11,319 nt of DNA from assembly GCA_029977305.1 (NCBI GenBank), contig JAPOLF010000050.1, positions 1-11,319 of the forward strand, written 5' to 3'. Below the pieces are notes generated by a model, which saw only the letters and a program-made list of their open reading frames with translations, ran no database searches and was not told the origin of the DNA. Positions 1-6,825 of this stretch are shown in pieces (the first letter of the stretch is position 1; each line of letters opens with the position of its first letter). The position numbers and the translations under genes are program-made. The stretch comes from a bacterium (GTDB taxonomy: Bacteria > Chloroflexota > Chloroflexia > Thermomicrobiales > UBA6265).

Positions 1-474
1 TCCCGTCAGCCGGTAGGTCACCCAGTCATGCGGCAAGCAGATCTGCGCCACCCGCGCCAGCGTCTCCGGATCAGTCCGTGCGAGATGCGCCAGTTTCGTG
101 ATGGTGAATGAGGCAACAAGTTTGCTTCCAACCGCCGCTGGAAAATCGGCCATGGCATTCAAACGTGCCGCATCCTGCGCCGAGTCCACGTTGTTCCACA
201 ACGGAGCCGGCGCGACGATTTCCCCTGCAGCATCCAACGTCACGAAGCCGTGCTGCTGCCCGCCGACGCTGATCCCGCGCACCTCCATGTCCGAATCAAC
301 CGCCGTGCGCGTCGCGGCAACCAGCGCGTCCCACCACTCAGAGGGGTGCTGCACATCCTTCCCCGAATGCGGCGCGCGTCCCTCCGCGATCTGTTCCCCC
401 GATGCCATGTCGAGCACCACGACCTTCGTCGATTGCGTGCTGGAATCCACCCCGAGCACCACGTCGCGCGCCAT
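1..474 (-). CDS. xylB: Xylulokinase-like FGGY carbohydrate kinase, N-terminal part (runs off the left edge)
   Basis: The first 158 residues of a sugar kinase are present; the rest lies beyond the window. Family knowledge: xylulokinase phosphorylates D-xylulose with ATP to xylulose 5-phosphate in the cytoplasm, feeding the pentose phosphate pathway. Visible are the FGGY N-terminal phosphate-binding segment LGVDSSTQSTKVVVLD (residues 7-22), HPSEWWDAL (43-51), the GGQQHGFV substrate-site motif (71-78), LWNN (92-95) and LPHDWVTYRLTG (147-158). GQQHG and LPHDW are typical of the XylB branch rather than of glycerol or ribulose kinases. The ATG at 474 has a good ribosome binding site, GGGAGG, about 5 bases upstream. 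It lies 67 bp downstream of the MFS gene on the same strand, so co-transcription is likely. No xylose isomerase is in view, so sugar specificity is inferred from motifs only. Confidence 0.88.
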   Translation of the reverse strand, partial: MARDVVLGVDSSTQSTKVVVLDMASGEQIAEGRAPHSGKDVQHPSEWWDALVAATRTAVDSDMEVRGISVGGQQHGFVTLDAAGEIVAPAPLWNNVDSAQDAARLNAMADFPAAVGSKLVASFTITKLAHLARTDPETLARVAQICLPHDWVTYRLTG

Positions 475-541
475 AGTTCCTCCCGCCATGCCATCCGCTA
501 TGGCGATTGTATCGGGGTGCGAAAGAGATGACCCGCTGTGG

Positions 542-2092
542 TCAGTCGCGCCGCGTCATCGCCACGATTGGGATCGTCGCCAGCAACGCGAGCACCCCAG
601 CGATCAAGAACGTCTCGCGCACCACCTGCAGCGTCAGCGGGATGATCGTCTCGTAGAGAAACGTGGTTTGCCGCGCGAAGAACTCTGCGGTCGTCTCTCC
701 CGGCAGTTGCACCACATCCTCGAGCGTGTTCACCAAGCCCTGCAGGCGATGCACCCCGAGCGCCGTCAAACCGGAGATGCTCACCGTCATCCCCAACAAG
801 CGAACCCCGGGGCTCAGCGCCGCCGCCACTCCGCGGTCCTCCGGATCCGCCGCGTTGATCGCCGCGGCCCCCACCGGTGCGACCACCAACCCAAACCCGG
901 CCCCGGCCAACATCAACCCGGGCAACAATCCGAGATATGCCCCACCGCGCAGGCCGAACCACAGCACCGCATATCCGACAAACACCAACCCCAACCCGAT
1001 CAACGCCACTCGTCGTTCACCGGACCGCCCCGCGAACATGCCTCCGCCGAACGAGAGAGCAGCCATCAACAGCGTGAACGGCGCCATCATCAACGCGGTC
1101 ACCGCACTGATCCGCGATTCCTCGACGAGCAGGGTCACCACCACCGGCACATCCACCATCGCGACGATCAGCGCGGCTCCGATCACAAAGTTCGCCGCGA
1201 TTGCCGCGGAGAATGTCCGACGCCGAAACAACGCCGGAGGGAGGAGGGGATACGCCGTTCGCCGCTCGTGCAGCACCAAGAGCACCCCGGCGATCACCGC
1301 CACAGCCAGTAACGGCAACGTCCACGCCGCAAGCGGATTCCGTGTGCCACCGAGTGCCCGTCCACCACTTGTCGCACCGCCGATCTCGCCGCCCGCTGAG
1401 AGCCCGAGATTCAGCGCGACCAGCGTAACGGTCAGCAGGAGGGTCCCGATGACATCAAGTTGGCGTTGCCACCCGCGGACCATTGCTCGCGGCTGCCGCT
1501 TCCCCGCCGCGCGCACGGCCACCAACGCGATCAAGGCCAGCGGGATGTTGATGGCGAACACCCAGCGCCACGGTGCATCCGTCGCCACCAATCCGACGAT
1601 CAATGCCCCCCACAGGGGCCCCAGTACCCATCCGAGGGTGTCGACGGCACCCACCAATCCCAACGCCCCGGCGCGCTTCTCCGCAGGAAGCAGATCACCC
1701 ACCAACGCCATCGTGATCGGCAACAGCGCGCCCCCGCCGATTCCCTGCACCGCACGCGCCGCCACCAAGGGCCACAACGAATCCGCCAGCGCGCACCACG
1801 CCGACCCGGCGACGAACACCATGAGCGCCGCTACAAAGGTCCGCTGCCGCCCGATCAGGTCGGACAACCGCCCCACAATCGGAATCGCGACGATGTAGGC
1901 GAGCAGATACCCATTGACGATCCACACGTAGCGGTCAATGTCCGCGGTGTTGATCTGCAGATCGGCAACAATCCGCGGCAGGATCGCCGCGATCACCGTC
2001 AGATCGAGCGCCCCCACGAACACTGCCAGCAACGCCGCGATGATCGCCCCCCGCGTCGCCCGGTCCTCCCCAAGCGGATGCCCACGACGCAT
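542..2092 (-). CDS. MFS transporter, DHA2 (EmrB/QacA-like, 14 TM) family; P55-like candidate
   Basis: A proton-coupled major facilitator exporter of 516 residues from the ATG at 2092. Hydrophobic segments run the whole length, consistent with 14 helices. Visible motifs are D1 in TM1 (LDLTVIAAILP, residues 29-39), motif A (GRLSDLIGRQRTF, 74-86), motif B (RAVQGIGGG, 113-121) and motif C-like GWVLGPLWGALIVG (154-167). A long extracellular stretch precedes the last helix (LVNTLEDVVQLPGETTAEFF), as in DHA2 members. The start could instead be the GTG at 2101, overlapping the lipoprotein stop as GTGA and giving 519 residues. An upstream in-frame ATG at 2182 lies deep inside the lipoprotein gene and is unlikely. 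There is no clear ribosome binding site, so translation is probably coupled to the preceding gene. The substrate cannot be read from sequence. Partnering with an LppX/LprAFG lipoprotein suggests lipid or lipoglycan export, as for mycobacterial P55, but multidrug export is the safe default. Confidence 0.9.
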   Translation of the reverse strand: MRRGHPLGEDRATRGAIIAALLAVFVGALDLTVIAAILPRIVADLQINTADIDRYVWIVNGYLLAYIVAIPIVGRLSDLIGRQRTFVAALMVFVAGSAWCALADSLWPLVAARAVQGIGGGALLPITMALVGDLLPAEKRAGALGLVGAVDTLGWVLGPLWGALIVGLVATDAPWRWVFAINIPLALIALVAVRAAGKRQPRAMVRGWQRQLDVIGTLLLTVTLVALNLGLSAGGEIGGATSGGRALGGTRNPLAAWTLPLLAVAVIAGVLLVLHERRTAYPLLPPALFRRRTFSAAIAANFVIGAALIVAMVDVPVVVTLLVEESRISAVTALMMAPFTLLMAALSFGGGMFAGRSGERRVALIGLGLVFVGYAVLWFGLRGGAYLGLLPGLMLAGAGFGLVVAPVGAAAINAADPEDRGVAAALSPGVRLLGMTVSISGLTALGVHRLQGLVNTLEDVVQLPGETTAEFFARQTTFLYETIIPLTLQVVRETFLIAGVLALLATIPIVAMTRRD

Positions 2093-2097
2093 CCCGT

Positions 2098-2874
2098 TCA
2101 CGGGCTCGGCGACGCCACCGCGTCGGTCACTGGCGCCTCGATCACCACCGGTTCGCCGTGATCGGTGATGTCCAGCGTCCAAGTCGCGGGATTGGGGCGA
2201 TCCGCCCCGGGCGGTTCGGTCAACCGCGCGCGGACCAGATCCCCGGTCGCCGTCGAGACCCAGATGTCCGCCCGCACCGGATCGCCGTGCAAGGTGTAGT
2301 ACGTCATCGGCCCGACAACGTCGCCGGCGACATCCGCCGTGACATGGAAGACTGCCTGCCCGTCGATGGTCTCGTCGGCCTCGCGCATGGCACCACTCAC
2401 CCGGCCCATCACCGGACCGAGGCCGCTCTGCGTGTCGAACAGCACATCAGGTCGGTAACTGAACTCGAATGGCGCCGGACCCCACTCGCCCTTCACGATG
2501 TCGGTCATCCAGGTCTGCTCGCCGATCGTGATCAGGTCCAGCGACACGGTCCGTCCGAGGATCTCCACCTTGAAGGTCGTTGCCACCCGGTCCGGTCGCA
2601 GCAATTGCCCTTCCGCCGAGACCAAGCGAATCGTGCCCATGGTGTCGATGAAGGTGTCGCCATCCACCGCCAACGCGAACGACACCGACGTCGTCGCCGC
2701 CAGCCGTTCGCTCGCGTACCGGAGAATCTCCTCTGCCGAGGCATCCGCTGGTAACACGGTTGCCTCAACTGCTGGCATCGCGGGGGGAGACTCCCCACCA
2801 CAGGCCGTCAGCATCGCACTGGAAAGCACCACCGACCCGAGTCCGAGGACCATGCGACGACTCAACTGCTGCAC
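2098..2874 (-). CDS. LppX/LprAFG-type lipoprotein with twin-arginine-like lipoprotein signal
   Basis: A predicted exported lipoprotein of 258 residues. From the GTG at 2874 the N-terminus is a short basic region containing SRRMVLG (residues 5-11), a hydrophobic core (12-20) and a lipobox LTAC with the lipidated Cys at residue 25, followed by GGE and a Pro/Ala-rich linker. The mature part looks like the LppX_LprAFG fold: an EILRYASERLAATTSVSFAL opening helix, alternating beta-strand segments, and TYYTLHGDPVRADIWVSTATGDLVRARL near the end. Known family members bind acyl lipids in a hydrophobic pocket at the outer face of the membrane; I assign the family from its general pattern, not from an alignment. 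The reading frame stays open up to 2991, but GTG 2874 has an AGGGA ribosome binding site about 7 bases upstream and places the signal peptide at the very start. Its stop overlaps or nearly touches the MFS start, arguing for a functional pair. Confidence 0.78.
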   Translation of the reverse strand: MQQLSRRMVLGLGSVVLSSAMLTACGGESPPAMPAVEATVLPADASAEEILRYASERLAATTSVSFALAVDGDTFIDTMGTIRLVSAEGQLLRPDRVATTFKVEILGRTVSLDLITIGEQTWMTDIVKGEWGPAPFEFSYRPDVLFDTQSGLGPVMGRVSGAMREADETIDGQAVFHVTADVAGDVVGPMTYYTLHGDPVRADIWVSTATGDLVRARLTEPPGADRPNPATWTLDITDHGEPVVIEAPVTDAVASPSP

Positions 2875-3072
2875 AGCGATTCCCTGATCCGTCGCGAACG
2901 AACGCACCGGCGCCTCCGGCATCGCGAGTCTAGCACTAGCACCGTGGAGGGCCGCTGCGTGCGCAGCCTGCGCGGAAACGCGTGCTACCATCCATTGTCG
3001 GTTTCTGCAGCCCTAACCTGAGCGGAAACCGGCACGTGCTCGACATCTGATCCACCGCAGCGAGGTTCACCT
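2875..3072. promoter_or_regulatory. Divergent intergenic region (lipoprotein/MFS versus PP2C operon)
   Basis: These 198 bp separate two divergent operons and must hold both promoters unless the lipoprotein gene starts further upstream (its frame is open to 2991). I find no convincing -35/-10 pair on either strand. The PP2C ribosome binding site (GAGG at 3062-3065) and the lipoprotein ribosome binding site (just above 2874) sit at the two ends. The only internal structure is an imperfect direct repeat, listed separately. Confidence 0.5.
2967..3040. repeat. Imperfect direct repeat pair, possible operator
   Basis: CCTGCGCGGAAAC at 2967-2979 recurs as CCTGAGCGGAAAC at 3017-3029, with 12 of 13 bases identical and starts exactly 50 bp apart. 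Each copy is followed shortly by CGTGCT (2981-2986 and 3035-3040). The pair lies between divergent operons, where a regulator site would be expected. The half-site CGGAAAC has no symmetry I can see, so head-to-tail binding or chance are both possible. Function is inferred from position only. Confidence 0.45.
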
Positions 3073-4002
3073 GTGTCCAAGTCCAATCTGCCCGCCCCCG
3101 TCGCCACTGTCGCGCTCGAAGTCGCTGGAACCACCGCCGTCGGCGGCCGCGAGAGCAATGAGGACAGCATTCTCGTCCTCGATCTCGCTGGCACCCTTGC
3201 CGATCCGCGCAACGGGTCGCAGGCGATGCTCGTGGCCGTCGCCGATGGCATGGGTGGCCATGATGGTGGCGAAGTCGCTTCCGCCAAGGCGATCGAGGTC
3301 CTCCAACAAACCATCTCCGGGCACGCCGCGACCGATGCCGCCCATGCGCTCAAGTCCGCTTTCCGCAAGGCGAATGAGGCCATCATCGCCGCTGGCACCG
3401 ATGGCACCGGCACCCCCGGGATGGGCACCACCCTCACCGCGGCGCTACTCCTCGGCAAGTACGCCACCATCGCCAGCGTCGGAGATTCGCGCGCCTACCT
3501 CGTCCGGGAGAAGCGCCTCACCCAGATCACCAAAGACCACACCATGGTCGCTGATCAAGTCGCGGCGAACGCGATCACCCCGGATCAGGCGAAGTCCCAT
3601 CCCCAGCGCAATATCCTCACCCATGCCCTCGGCACCAAACCGAAACTCGATCCCTCCCTGCCGGGTATCTTCGAGGTGGCACTCCTGCCTGGAGACCGCC
3701 TCCTGCTCTGCACCGACGGCTTCTTCGATGTCCTCCAGACCGATGACTACACCCACGCCCTTGTGAGCGCCGATCCCGGTGTCGCCGCCGCTGCCTTGGT
3801 CCAACTCGCGACGGACCGTGGCACCACCGACAATGTCTCCGCCGTCGTCGTCGCAGCCATTCCGACGCGTGCCCCGGTCGTCGATCTCGCCGCCGTGCCG
3901 CACAAGCCGCAGCGCAGCAACGTCAGCACCATTTACGCGGTCATCGCGGTGCTCGTGGTCCTCGCCCTGCTGGCCGCCTTCATCCTCGGCATCGTGGCCT
4001 AG
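3073..4002 (+). CDS. PP2C-family serine/threonine phosphatase with C-terminal membrane anchor
   Basis: A 309-residue PPM/PP2C metal-dependent protein phosphatase that removes phosphate from Ser/Thr residues using a two-metal centre. All core motifs are present: RESNED (26-31), VADGMGGHDGGEVAS (56-70), GTTLTAALL (118-126), SVGDSRAYLVR (135-145), the KDHTMVADQV segment (154-163), NILTHALG (180-187), LLCTDGFFDVL (211-221) and TDNVSAVVV (252-260). The metal ligands should be D31, D58, D215 and D253, none missing. A basic linker (HKPQR) leads to one hydrophobic helix at about 286-308, so the catalytic domain should face the cytoplasm from a C-terminal anchor. The start is GTG at 3073 with GAGG 7 bases upstream. 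It resembles PrpC/PstP-type phosphatases that oppose Hanks-type kinases, but no kinase, FHA-domain protein or penicillin-binding protein is adjacent. It heads an operon with the amidohydrolase and ruvA. Confidence 0.94.
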   Translation: MSKSNLPAPVATVALEVAGTTAVGGRESNEDSILVLDLAGTLADPRNGSQAMLVAVADGMGGHDGGEVASAKAIEVLQQTISGHAATDAAHALKSAFRKANEAIIAAGTDGTGTPGMGTTLTAALLLGKYATIASVGDSRAYLVREKRLTQITKDHTMVADQVAANAITPDQAKSHPQRNILTHALGTKPKLDPSLPGIFEVALLPGDRLLLCTDGFFDVLQTDDYTHALVSADPGVAAAALVQLATDRGTTDNVSAVVVAAIPTRAPVVDLAAVPHKPQRSNVSTIYAVIAVLVVLALLAAFILGIVA

Positions 4003-4005
4003 GGG

Positions 4006-4887
4006 ATGTCCTCCCTCGCCGCGGTGATCGATGCGCACACGCACATGTTCAGCGCTGAGGTGCATCGCACCCGTGAGTCCCTGCTTGAGCGCGAACCGTG
4101 GTTCGGCATGCTCTACACCAATCCCACGGCCAAACTCGCGACAGACGAGGAACTCATCCGCGCCGCCGCCGATGCCGGGGTGGACCGCGTCGTCGCCTGC
4201 GGCTTCCCGTGGCGCGATCTCGGCCGCTGCCGCGAGGAGAATGCCGCCTTCGCCGATGCTGCCAGCGCCCATCCCCAGCTCACTTGGATGGCGATCGTCC
4301 CGCCACACGCGGGAACCGCAGCCGCCCGGGAACTAGATCGCGCCTTCACCGCAGGTGCCTGCGCTCTCGGCGAACTCAATGCTGATGCCCAAGGATGGGA
4401 TCTTGCCGACTTGTCAGCACTCGCGCCAGTGCTAGAGGTATGCATCGCGCATGATCGCCCGGTGCTGCTCCACGCCTCCGAGCCCGTTGGTCACCCCTAT
4501 CCGGGGAAGGGCGCGGCCACTCCGGACAAACTCGTCTCCTTCCTCTCCGCGTATCCCCGGCTGAAGGTCGTGCTTGCCCATTGGGGCGGGGGACTCCCCT
4601 TCTACGAGCTGATGCCGGAGGTCGCCGACCTCTGCCGAAACGTCACCTATGACACCGCCGCATCGACCTACCTCTATCGCCCGGATGTGTTTCGTGTGGT
4701 GGTGGACATCATCGGCCCCGATCGCGTGCTCTGGGGCAGTGATTTCCCGGTGCTCGGCATGGCGAAGTTCCTCCGCCGCACGCGAGAATCCTCCGGACTG
4801 CTTCCCGCCGAACTGCCGCCGATCTTCTCGGCCAACGCTGCCCGGGTCTACCGTCTGCCGCTGCACCACGGAGCACACACCGCATGA
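4006..4887 (+). CDS. Amidohydrolase-2 family metal-dependent hydrolase (TIM barrel)
   Basis: A 293-residue protein of the amidohydrolase superfamily, ACMSD-like branch (Amidohydro_2). The likely metal and catalytic residues are all visible: DAHTHMF (H11, H13), GELN (E123), LLHASEP (H156), VVLAHWGGGLPFYELMPEV (H192) and RVLWGSDFPVLG (D246). YDTAAS before the last motif is also typical. Family members hydrolyse or decarboxylate varied small substrates; nothing here fixes which, so 'metal-dependent hydrolase' is the honest limit. The ATG at 4006 lies 3 bp after the PP2C stop with only a GGGG as ribosome binding site, so translation is probably coupled. Its TGA overlaps the ruvA ATG (ATGA at 4884-4887). 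TatD-type DNase was considered because of ruvA, but the spacing of motifs and the HWGGG and WGSDFP blocks fit Amidohydro_2 better. Confidence 0.88.
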   Translation: MSSLAAVIDAHTHMFSAEVHRTRESLLEREPWFGMLYTNPTAKLATDEELIRAAADAGVDRVVACGFPWRDLGRCREENAAFADAASAHPQLTWMAIVPPHAGTAAARELDRAFTAGACALGELNADAQGWDLADLSALAPVLEVCIAHDRPVLLHASEPVGHPYPGKGAATPDKLVSFLSAYPRLKVVLAHWGGGLPFYELMPEVADLCRNVTYDTAASTYLYRPDVFRVVVDIIGPDRVLWGSDFPVLGMAKFLRRTRESSGLLPAELPPIFSANAARVYRLPLHHGAHTA

Positions 4888-5468
4888 TCGCCGGACTGCG
4901 CGGACGCATTGACGCCCGCACCTCAGACGCCCTCTTGGTCGATGTCAACGGGGTCATCTACCGCGTCAGCACCAGCGCCACCACCCTCGGTGATGCCGGC
5001 TCCGTCGGCGACGACATCCGCCTCCATACCCATCTCGTTGTTCGCGAGGATCAGATGAGCCTCTACGGCTTCGTCACCGCCGAGGAACTCCACCTCTTCG
5101 AGACGCTGATCAGTGTGAGCGGCATCGGCCCCAAGCTCGCCTGCGCCGTGCTCTCGAAAGTCCGCCCCGATGCGCTTGCCGCGGCCATCGCGCAGGAGAA
5201 CGCCGATCTTCTCTCCACGGTCCCCGGTGTGGGCAAGAAGACCGCAGCACGGATGATCCTCGAATTGCGTGGGAAGCTCGTGCCCGGGGATGGCGGCATC
5301 ACCACCGCCGCGCCCCAACCCACGGACGCCGATGTGGTCGCCGCACTCCGCTCCCTCGGCTACACCACCGCCGAGGCGCACGGGGCCCTCTCCCGGATCC
5401 CCAGCGATGCCGGTCCCACGGTGGAGGAACGCGTCGTCGCCGCGCTCCAGCAACTCGCCGAGGCCTAG
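4884..5468 (+). CDS. ruvA: Holliday junction branch migration protein RuvA
   Basis: A 194-residue RuvA, close to the usual length of about 200. RuvA binds four-way DNA junctions as a tetramer and loads the RuvB motor for branch migration in recombinational repair. Domain I, an OB fold, opens with MIAGLRGRI and runs to about residue 63, with MSLYGF ending it. Domain II has two helix-hairpin-helix motifs, VSGIGPKLA (about 78-86) and VPGVGKKTA (about 113-121), followed by ARMILELRGKL. After an acidic/Pro linker, domain III (about 147-194, DVVAALRSLGYTTAEA) is the RuvB-contacting part. It starts in an ATGA overlap with the amidohydrolase stop. ruvC and ruvB, the frequent partners, are not adjacent here; ruvC would be upstream where the amidohydrolase sits, and downstream is convergent hisD. 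Its TAG shares a CTAG with the hisD stop. Confidence 0.97.
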   Translation: MIAGLRGRIDARTSDALLVDVNGVIYRVSTSATTLGDAGSVGDDIRLHTHLVVREDQMSLYGFVTAEELHLFETLISVSGIGPKLACAVLSKVRPDALAAAIAQENADLLSTVPGVGKKTAARMILELRGKLVPGDGGITTAAPQPTDADVVAALRSLGYTTAEAHGALSRIPSDAGPTVEERVVAALQQLAEA

Positions 5469-6808
5469 CCCTTCCGTTCCAATCGCAGCGAGACCGCCCG
5501 CGCATGCGCGGTGAGCCCTTCGGCATTCGCCAGCGCGATCGTCGCCGGACCAAGTCGCTCGAGCGCCGTCCGGTTTGCCGCAGCCACGGAGATCACCTTG
5601 GTGAACTCGTGGACGTTGATTGGCGAGAAGAATCGCGAGGTCCCACCCGTCGGCATCACGTGGCTCGGCCCGGTGGTGTAATCCCCCAAGGCCTCCGGGC
5701 TGTCTTCCCCGACGAAAATGCCACCAGCATGTTTCACCTTGCCAACCGCTTGCCAAGGGTCTCGTAGCAACAGGCACAGATGCTCCGGCCCGTAGGCATT
5801 GGACAATTCGATCGCGGTCGCCACGTCTGGCACCACCGCGATCATGCCATTTGCCGCCAGTGACTCCCCGGCGATTTCCGCCCGCTCCAAAGTCGCGAGT
5901 TGCTGCGGGATCGCCGCCAACACCGCATCGGCCAGCCGCCTAGATGTCGTCAACAGGATGGCGGTTGCCATCGGATCATGTTCCGCCTGCGCGATCAGGT
6001 CCGCCGCGGCGAGGTCGGCGTCGGCGCTGTCATCAGCCACCACGAGCGTCTCAGTCGGTCCCGGCAGCTGATCGATCGCAACGAGCCCGTACACCCGCTG
6101 CTTCGCCAACACGACGAAGATATTGCCGGGACCGTAGATCTTGTCCACATGCGGCACCGACGACGTCCCGTACGCCATCGCAGCGATCGCCTGCACCCCG
6201 CCGATGCGGAACACCCGATCCACCCCAGCAACATGCGCCGCAGCCAGAATCAGCGGCGAGAGATGGCCGTGCTTGTCTGCTGGTGAGCAGACGATGATTT
6301 CCTCGACACCGGCCACCCGTGCCGGAATCGCCGTCATCAGCAAGGACGACGGATAGACCGCCGTTCCCCCCGGCGTGTAGATGCCGATCCGCTCCAGCGG
6401 CCGCACCAACTGCCCGAGTGCCCCGGTCTCATCCCACTCCAACCATGACGTCCGCCGCTGCTTCTCGTGGAACGCTCGAATCCGCCCGGCCGCGATGTGC
6501 ATCGCCTCGAGCAACTCAGGGTCGATGGATGCCGCTGCATGTGCCCACTCGGCTTTCGGCACCTCCAACTGGGCCGGCGCCGCACCGTCGAACGCTGCCG
6601 CGTAGCGCATCACCGCTGCGTCGCCCTCGTCGCGCACGTCGTGCAGGATGCGATCGACCACCTCGTCCGCACGGAGATCCGCACCGAACACCCGGCGAAT
6701 CCCCTCAATCGCCCGCGGGGACAACATCGGCTCCTCGAAGCCGCGCTTGCGCGTCAGGTGTTTGCGCGCCTCAGCGACATCGGTGACCAATCGCGGCAGG
6801 TTGCTCAT
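5465..6808 (-). CDS. hisD: Histidinol dehydrogenase
   Basis: A 447-residue HisD, slightly longer than the E. coli protein of 434. It oxidises L-histidinol to L-histidine in two NAD-dependent steps, the end of histidine biosynthesis, with a zinc ion. Key residues by family correspondence are all present: Q274 and H277 in AQAEHDP, the catalytic pair E342-H343 in YGPEHL, D376 in GDYTTGPSH and H435 in EGLTAHARAV. The NAD region has ERIGIYTPGGTAVYPSS (139-154) and YGPGNIFV (225-232). The ATG at 6808 has AAGGAG about 8 bases upstream. It follows the pheT stop by 17 bp on the same strand and so belongs to the T-box-controlled pheS-pheT unit. No other his gene is in the window, so this is a hisD separated from any his operon as far as can be seen. 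Confidence 0.97.
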   Translation of the reverse strand: MSNLPRLVTDVAEARKHLTRKRGFEEPMLSPRAIEGIRRVFGADLRADEVVDRILHDVRDEGDAAVMRYAAAFDGAAPAQLEVPKAEWAHAAASIDPELLEAMHIAAGRIRAFHEKQRRTSWLEWDETGALGQLVRPLERIGIYTPGGTAVYPSSLLMTAIPARVAGVEEIIVCSPADKHGHLSPLILAAAHVAGVDRVFRIGGVQAIAAMAYGTSSVPHVDKIYGPGNIFVVLAKQRVYGLVAIDQLPGPTETLVVADDSADADLAAADLIAQAEHDPMATAILLTTSRRLADAVLAAIPQQLATLERAEIAGESLAANGMIAVVPDVATAIELSNAYGPEHLCLLLRDPWQAVGKVKHAGGIFVGEDSPEALGDYTTGPSHVMPTGGTSRFFSPINVHEFTKVISVAAANRTALERLGPATIALANAEGLTAHARAVSLRLERKG

Positions 6809-6825
6809 TCCGGACTCCTTGGCCG

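Noticed and set aside
490..504. GCCAT/ATGGC hairpin between the MFS and xylulokinase genes as a terminator
   Set aside because: Only 5 bp of stem, no T-run, and the two genes look co-transcribed.
98..1898. Long plus-strand open frames (about 400 codons each) opposite the xylulokinase and MFS genes
   Set aside because: They are rich in Arg, Pro, His and Thr, with no domain motifs, as expected for the antisense of GC-rich codons. The minus-strand frames carry clear family motifs.
2093..2182. N-terminal extension of the MFS protein to the ATG at 2182
   Set aside because: The extra 30 residues are Arg/Gly-rich, lie entirely within the lipoprotein coding region and are not MFS-like. Starts at 2101 or 2092 fit the gene junction.
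3445..4308. Minus-strand open frame across the PP2C and amidohydrolase genes
   Set aside because: It spans two real genes on the other strand, has low-complexity Gly/Asp/Glu composition and no recognisable domain.
4006..4887. TatD-type DNase working with RuvA
   Set aside because: The motif layout (DAHTH, GEL, LLHASEP, AHWGGG, WGSDFP) fits the Amidohydro_2 group better than TatD, so a DNA-repair role is not supported by sequence.
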